64,000 bases of DNA from Schistocerca nitens (taxonomy: Eukaryota > Arthropoda > Insecta > Orthoptera > Acrididae): positions 74,350,501-74,414,500 of the forward strand of contig NC_064614.1 of NCBI RefSeq assembly GCF_023898315.1, written 5' to 3'. Both the position numbers and the translations under genes were made by a program. The notes beneath the pieces were generated by a model. The model saw nothing but the letters and a program-made list of their open reading frames with translations. It ran no database searches and was not told the origin of the DNA. Positions 59,301-64,000 of the stretch are shown here, piece after piece; position 1 is the first letter of the stretch, and every line of letters starts with the position of its first letter.

Positions 59301-59996
59301 GGCTGCTGGTGATTCAGTATCTCTGTCCGCTTATTACAGCGCTCATCTTGCCATTTTGCAAGACTTTGAATTGAGTCTGCTGGTGGTTGAGCATTTCTGT
59401 CTAACTCCTCATCAGAGGACTTATCATGCCATTCCGCATGGTTCAGTGGTTCAGTATCTCTCTCTAACTGATTATTAGGGGCCTCGTCTTGCCATTCTGC
59501 AACACTTTGAACTGAGTCTTCTGGTGGTTAAGCATCTTTCTCTAACTCCTTATCAGAAGGCTCATCATGGCATTCTGCAGCACATTGAACTGTACCTACT
59601 GGTGGTTAAGCATCTCTCTCTATCTCCTTATTAGAGGGCTCATTTTGCCATTCTGCAAACACTTTGAATTGAATCTGCTTGTGGTTCAGCATCTCTCTCT
59701 AACTTCTCATCAGAGGGCTTATCATGCCATTCTGCAGTACATTTAACTGAGTCTGCTGGTGGTTCAGCATGTCTCTGTAACTGCTTATTAGAGGGCTCAT
59801 CATGCCATTCTGCAACACATGTCACTGATGCTGCTGGTGGTCTAGCATGTATCTGTAACTGCATATCGGAAGGCTGATCTAGGGATTCTGCAATAGTTTC
59901 GGCTTCTGATGCTTGAGGCACGGCAGTTGTCTCGAGCTGATAGTCTGGCTGATCTAGACTTCTTCTGTCAGCGGGAGTGTGTTGGCGAGTCCGTTC
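53314..59996 (-). CDS. Candidate giant repetitive-protein exon, frame-disrupted
   Basis: I recognise no family. On the minus strand the region opens just after a plausible splice acceptor (ACAG|GAACGG, exon from 59996) with ERTRQHTPADRRSLDQPDYQ, then runs into about 80 acidic 26-residue repeats built on AEWQDEPSNKQLERDAEPP and AEWHDKPSDEELERDAEPP. It ends in a basic, hydrophobic tail (53314-53640) with three copies of a 23-residue unit based on KRRAFTLKKVCPIK, and a stop at 53314. An in-frame TAA directly upstream of 59996 shows the frame cannot extend without splicing. The array changes frame several times and has scattered stops (for example Ser to stop at about 55310 and 56355). Either this is a pseudogene or the sequence carries indel errors. 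No signal peptide, Cys pattern or enzyme motif is visible in the repeats. Confidence 0.4.
53690..59900 (-). repeat. 78-bp coding minisatellite array, about 80 units
   Basis: The period is 78 bp (26 codons). Units alternate between two subtypes, one with a CATCATGCCATTCTGCAGCA phrase and one with CATCTTGCCATTCTGCAACA on the plus strand, giving a 156-bp dimer. Units at both ends are the most diverged. Longer duplications of about 1046 bp are superimposed (54590-56680). Confidence 0.96.
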
Positions 59997-62900
59997 CTGT
60001 TATCAGATTACAGAAAGTTCGGTAAGTGACATGAACACAAAATAATATATTTGTTTTCAGTGTATATCAATAGAACAATTCTGTAACTCCCTATTGCTTT
60101 ATTGCCTTTAACTGTAAGGTAGAAGGAGAACAATTATAAAAATAATTGATGTCTGATGATTAATGTTCATTTGGTGCAGTCGTAATATGCGGGACATTTA
60201 TGTGTGTACTCATTTGTGTTTAATATTTCAGTACGTATTCTTCAGTTGCGTTTGTGTGTTTAGGTAAGATTGGAGATGGCGGCAATAGCGATGCAAAATA
60301 TAATTCCGAATTACATGTATATTCAGTACCGTTTATCCCAGCAGTTGAAGATTTGTTCACTTTTTATGTAATGGGCATGTATACGTACAAATTACGGTTA
60401 TGCAGTTAGGTTCAGTATGTTAAATGTTTTGACCCTCACAGCTCGCACTTATTATGGGGCGATACCTGCTTGAATGGTTCACCGGCGTTGCATCTGATTT
60501 TGAGGTGTAACCAGCTCAGCATTTTTGCGAGGCAAATACTCGTCGTCTTCTGGGACCCTACTTACATCTTCAGTGGCTACTTGGTAATACTGTGACTCTA
60601 CAAACATCATCCGACACCATACTTGGGAGCCATTCTACCAGCGGTAACATTGTTTCTATCATTTGTGGTTGTTCACGTGAAGCATCTAAAGTAACTTGCG
60701 AGGCACTTGCCCTCTGAAGGTAGTGCACGCTACTCCAATGAAGTCCAACTATTACAAAGAAGAAGCTACAGTGGTTTGTGACATACAGATACGAGACCGC
60801 CGAATTGTTCGGTGGACCCAAACATATACGAAGGAGACAGCGTGAATCCAATGTGCATTGACAGGATACCGGCAAAGGCAAACTCCAAGGGCGTTTCTCA
60901 CTTGTAAATGGATATGCACGGAAGTAAATAGAACACAGAAACGACACAGAAAAATTGCACGTGAAGTGAGTTTTGTAACTCCCTGACAAAAGACATACTG
61001 GTTAGCGCCGCATTAAGTTAAAAGTTCTCGGAAGAGGGAAATTGTTTGTACTGGAAGCAGTGTAACCATCCGCTGAGAAGACTTCCACCACCAACTGTTA
61101 GTAATAAGCCTTGGTCTTCTTCAGACTACTTCCACCACCAGCTGTGAGTAACAAACATAGGACTTTTAAAGAGGACTGTAAAGATGATAATGATGTGCTG
61201 AGGCAGCCTTGTACAATGTAAGGACATTAGTATGCTGTTATATCAGTCACTAACGGTTCACCAGGTAAAGCCAATAAACACTAACCGATAATCTGAAACT
61301 TCTCTCCATCTTCCTTAAATAGTTCTCTTAAAATTTAACTGTGTATTATTTGTGCAGGATAACCTGAAACATGGAAACCTGAAATTACTACATCTTTACC
61401 TAAGCAAGGATTAAATCATTACCCCGAAACGTCTATTGTTGTTTCATATACATATTCATGAATTAACTTCCAATACTTATCATATCACATTTTCATTACC
61501 TCTGAACCACTCTAGCATTTCTAATGTTATCTATACACTACACCACATACACGTTTCTAAGGAACTCTTTCCCCTGTAAGTTGACTCTTCTGCTACTGTC
61601 ACAGAGAATGAGCCATAGGTTTTCGATTTGTCCACCCTGCGTTATTACTATTATTATTATTATTATATTGTTATTTCACTGGGTTCATGTAGACTGGCTA
61701 CATTTAGCAGTGAACTTCGTTTTCTTTGAAGCCCAGATTGCGTTCATACTTTGCGAGTGGACTCCCTTAAATTCCTCCACTCAAGGGGCACCGTATCTTC
61801 ATTTTCAGTGTGATTTAAGTAATTACATTATCAACGTTGTCACGTGTAGGAATCGGTGTGTACTACGTGGAGGTGTGGTGCAAGGTCTAGGTAAACAATG
61901 TGCAGACGGACAGTTTGATAGATTTATTAATAACAGCACAAGCGCTAAAACAGGAAATAATTCTTTTTTAAAGTGAAGAGCATCTGCTCACATTCCGAGG
62001 CAAGCTTGACCGATCAACTGTACAACTCTTTAAGGTACAAATAAATAAATTAATTAAAATAAAAAAAAGAAATTTACTTTGTAACGTTCTTTAAAAATTG
62101 CTTTGTGTTATCGAAATTTACTGTGTGATGTTTTGATGAGCAAATGGTGTGCTTAATCAAATTTACTGTAATCCAAAGAAAAATTGAACAGCTTAATCTG
62201 GAAAACCAGTATGTAGTGCGTATAATGAAATCAGTCCCTCAGAAATTTACTCAGTCTCGTGAGCACTGAGTTCTATGGCCTTGTGCAGTAATTCCTTACG
62301 CACCGCATATAATCTTGGTATTCTGCCCTCTCCACAACAGGCATACAAAATATTCTATCTTGGCTCAGCGAAATGCAGTTCTGGCCGTAAAATAGCTTCA
62401 TACAAATAATGTCAGTAGATTAGTTGATAAATGAATAACCTAGCAAATTTTCAGTGATAATTTTGGATCTCGTCTCAGCGCAGTGCAATGCCGCTAGCAT
62501 TGAAACTGTTACAAACATTAATACTTTACTGATTCTGGCACATTAATATTTTTCATAGTCTGATTGAGAAATCGTTTATTTTAAATATACCCACTGGATT
62601 TAAACGAAGACGACATGGAAGAGGATGAGGTACTGATAATGGGATATGCTAAGAAAAAATTCTATAGTTCAAAAATTGTACTCAAAATAAAGTTTCTCCT
62701 TCACAAAATCTATCATGAAACATTTTGCATTAACTTCAAAATCTGTGAACTTCTCAATTGTTCTACATTTTTCACTTACTGACGTAACTAAACACACTTG
62801 GATTGTTGCATGACAAAAGTCTAACATCGTTTAACCAAATAGATTACAAAATTTAACTTGTCTGTATCAGGATTACAATACACACAAAATACTACAAATC

Positions 62901-63341
62901 GGATATACTTAATAAACCTATACATGAAACCTGATGGCAAATACTTGGTTCCTACATTGAAGGGTCAGCAGTGTAAAATTAGCATGATACACAATACGTT
63001 GCTGCATACTTAAAACTTCATTTCATTACCTTACAAAAGTGTATTATACTGTGTCCCTAGGCCAACAGCTAAATCCTCACAGCTAGCCACTAGCCTTAAG
63101 TCTTCCATCCCACCCTTAACAGAGTGCAACGGCAACTGATACTGTGCTCCGCGCGCCCTCACTTACAATCGATTCTGCCACTCAGGCAACATCTTTGGTT
63201 TAAATTTATCCATATTTTGCAGCTTAAAACGTGACTGTATTGAAAGCATTGGAGGTATGAATTAAACAACGCCTTCAGTTACAGATTTTTCTTGTTTTAT
63301 TAACCACACGATGCATTTCGGACCCTGTGAGTCCATCGTCA
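59997..63341. other. No clear gene; possible intron of the repeat locus
   Basis: If the two candidate exons are joined, this is mostly intron. It holds an ATT microsatellite (61642-61667), an imperfect direct repeat of the CTTCCACCACCA phrase (61080 and 61130) and two unsupported open frames (60570-60989 minus, 61524-61976 plus). Confidence 0.5.
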
Positions 63342-63382
63342 GGTTACTTTGTTTTAATACTTGTTATATTTCTTCTCCTGAA
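63264..63382 (-). mobile_element. Penelope-like terminal fragment with hammerhead-like core
   Basis: The minus strand reads CTGACGA (63336-63342), a short GGAC/GTCC stem, then GAAA (63316-63319). The adjoining 41 bp (63342-63382) reappear at 63960-64000, so the unit may be repeated beyond the window edge. Confidence 0.35.
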
Positions 63383-63424
63383 TGAGGTGAAACGCATATT
63401 CCTGTCACGAAAAGGTTTAATGTT

Positions 63425-63618
63425 CAAATGTGTGTGAAATCTTATGGGACTTAACTGCTAAGGTCATCAGTCCCTAAGCTTACACACTACTTAACCTAAA
63501 TTATCCTAATGACAAACACACACACCCACACCCGAGGGAGGACTCGAACCTCCGCCGGGACCAGCCGCACAGTGTATGACTGCAGCGCCCTAGACCGCTC
63601 GGCTAATCCCGCGCGGCT
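63425..63618 (-). mobile_element. tRNA-derived SINE (type 3)
   Basis: Minus-strand SINE with a different head (GCCGCGCGGGATTAGCCGAG, box B GGTTCGAGTCC) and a body related to but distinct from type 1. A 13-bp target duplication AAGGTTTAATGTT is at 63412-63424 and 63619-63631. Confidence 0.95.
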
Positions 63619-63703
63619 AAGGTTTAATGTTAGGTTATGAATTTAGTAAGTCGAACGCGGAAAATATGTGCAAAACAGTGGAAAATGAACAAAGTAAACT
63701 TAC

Positions 63704-63811
63704 CACATAATCCGAAGAAAGCATTTTCAAAGTTTTAGTACCGGCAAATATTCTTTTCTCCGTCATTATATCACATGTCACTTCATTCGGAATGCACATT
63801 TGCACAGACAT
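63704..63811 (-). CDS. Possible 5' exon of the repeat locus
   Basis: On the minus strand an open frame reads MSVQMCIPNEVTCDIMTEKR and continues to LKMLSSDYV. It ends at a strong 5' splice donor (GTG|GTAAGT, exon end 63704) in phase 0. The acceptor at 59997 also opens in phase 0, so joining them keeps the frame into the repeat protein. Other in-frame ATGs lie at 63904 and 63766, so the true start is uncertain. There is no similarity to a known protein, and it sits between two 41-bp direct repeats, so it could instead be part of a mobile element. Confidence 0.35.
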
Positions 63812-63959
63812 GTTTATAAACACTTCACAGATGTTTTTGTACCTGATGTAGTCAAAGATGAGTTTATACGTAGTGTTAAAGATATAGCTATAAACAATTG
63901 ACATATGCAAGGAATAACTTCAGAAAAGGTATTTAAAATTACTGGAATAACTATGGCTT

Positions 63960-64000
63960 GGTTACTTTGTTTTAATACATGTTTTATTTCTTCTCCTGAA
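63960..64000. repeat. Direct repeat of 63342-63382
   Basis: 41 bp that match GGTTACTTTGTTTTAATAC onwards, cut by the window edge. Confidence 0.85.

Noticed and set aside
53690-59900. Regular repeats that might be a CRISPR array
   Set aside because: Units are contiguous 78-bp coding-type repeats without unique spacers, and the genome is eukaryotic.
60570-60989. 139-codon minus-strand open frame as a further exon of the repeat gene
   Set aside because: No good splice sites at its ends and no resemblance to the repeat protein; left as unsupported.
61524-61976. 150-codon plus-strand open frame
   Set aside because: No recognisable domain, an ATT microsatellite lies inside it, and no splice or promoter context supports it.

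Overview
The window is eukaryotic, very probably from an arthropod and most likely an orthopteran (grasshopper or locust) genome. This is inferred from the dense load of insect-type transposable elements, and from a tRNA-derived SINE and LINE families that I recognise from locust-like sequence. There are no prokaryotic operons. Almost everything that can be named is a mobile element, intact or decayed. The one candidate host-type gene is a highly repetitive minus-strand locus at 53.3-63.8 kb.

Layout. 0-6.8 kb: the 3' end of an RTE-like LINE, a broken hAT transposon carrying a SINE and an internal inverted duplication, and a PIF/Harbinger transposase exon fragment. 6.8-18.3 kb: a complete but decayed Ty3/Gypsy LTR retrotransposon on the minus strand, with two LTRs, PBS, gag, protease-RT-RNaseH-integrase, and an unusually long 3.3-kb non-coding segment before the 3' LTR. 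18.9-23.2 kb: a mariner fragment, a CR1/Jockey-type LINE with a near-perfect palindrome inside it, a Penelope-like end with a hammerhead-like core, and an intact Tc1-like element (copy 1). 24-30.7 kb: SINEs, two decayed mariner-type transposases, a 550-bp tandem duplication across a mariner/LINE junction, the 5' half of an RTE-like LINE, and a Jockey-type LINE tail. Intact Tc1-like copies 2 and 3 lie at 30.7-32.2 and 40.9-42.3 kb. 32.9-39.2 kb: a truncated RTE-like LINE with a SINE nested in its tail, then a nearly full-length CR1-like LINE (ORF1 with an esterase-like domain, ORF2 with endonuclease and RT) also carrying a SINE. 39.3-43.7 kb: a pair of ~650-680-bp inverted repeats around Tc1 copy 3. 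43.8-51.5 kb: two decayed Tc1-like elements, a second diverged inverted-repeat pair and a LINE 3' tail. 53.3-60.0 kb: about 80 copies of a 78-bp (26-residue) repeat with an acidic protein reading on the minus strand. 63.3-64 kb: a third SINE type, a second Penelope-like hammerhead core, and a possible upstream exon for the repeat gene.

How the parts relate. The three Tc1-like copies are all exactly 1422 bp, each with an open 340-codon transposase and TA target duplications, so they look recent. The other elements are molecular fossils. Several nested insertions have clear target-site duplications, which gives a relative order: hAT, CR1 and RTE elements first, SINEs and Tc1 later. The most novel signal is the repeat locus. 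A 3' splice acceptor at 59997 and a strong 5' splice donor at 63703 are in compatible phase, which suggests a real spliced gene, although the repeat array is frame-disrupted as given.
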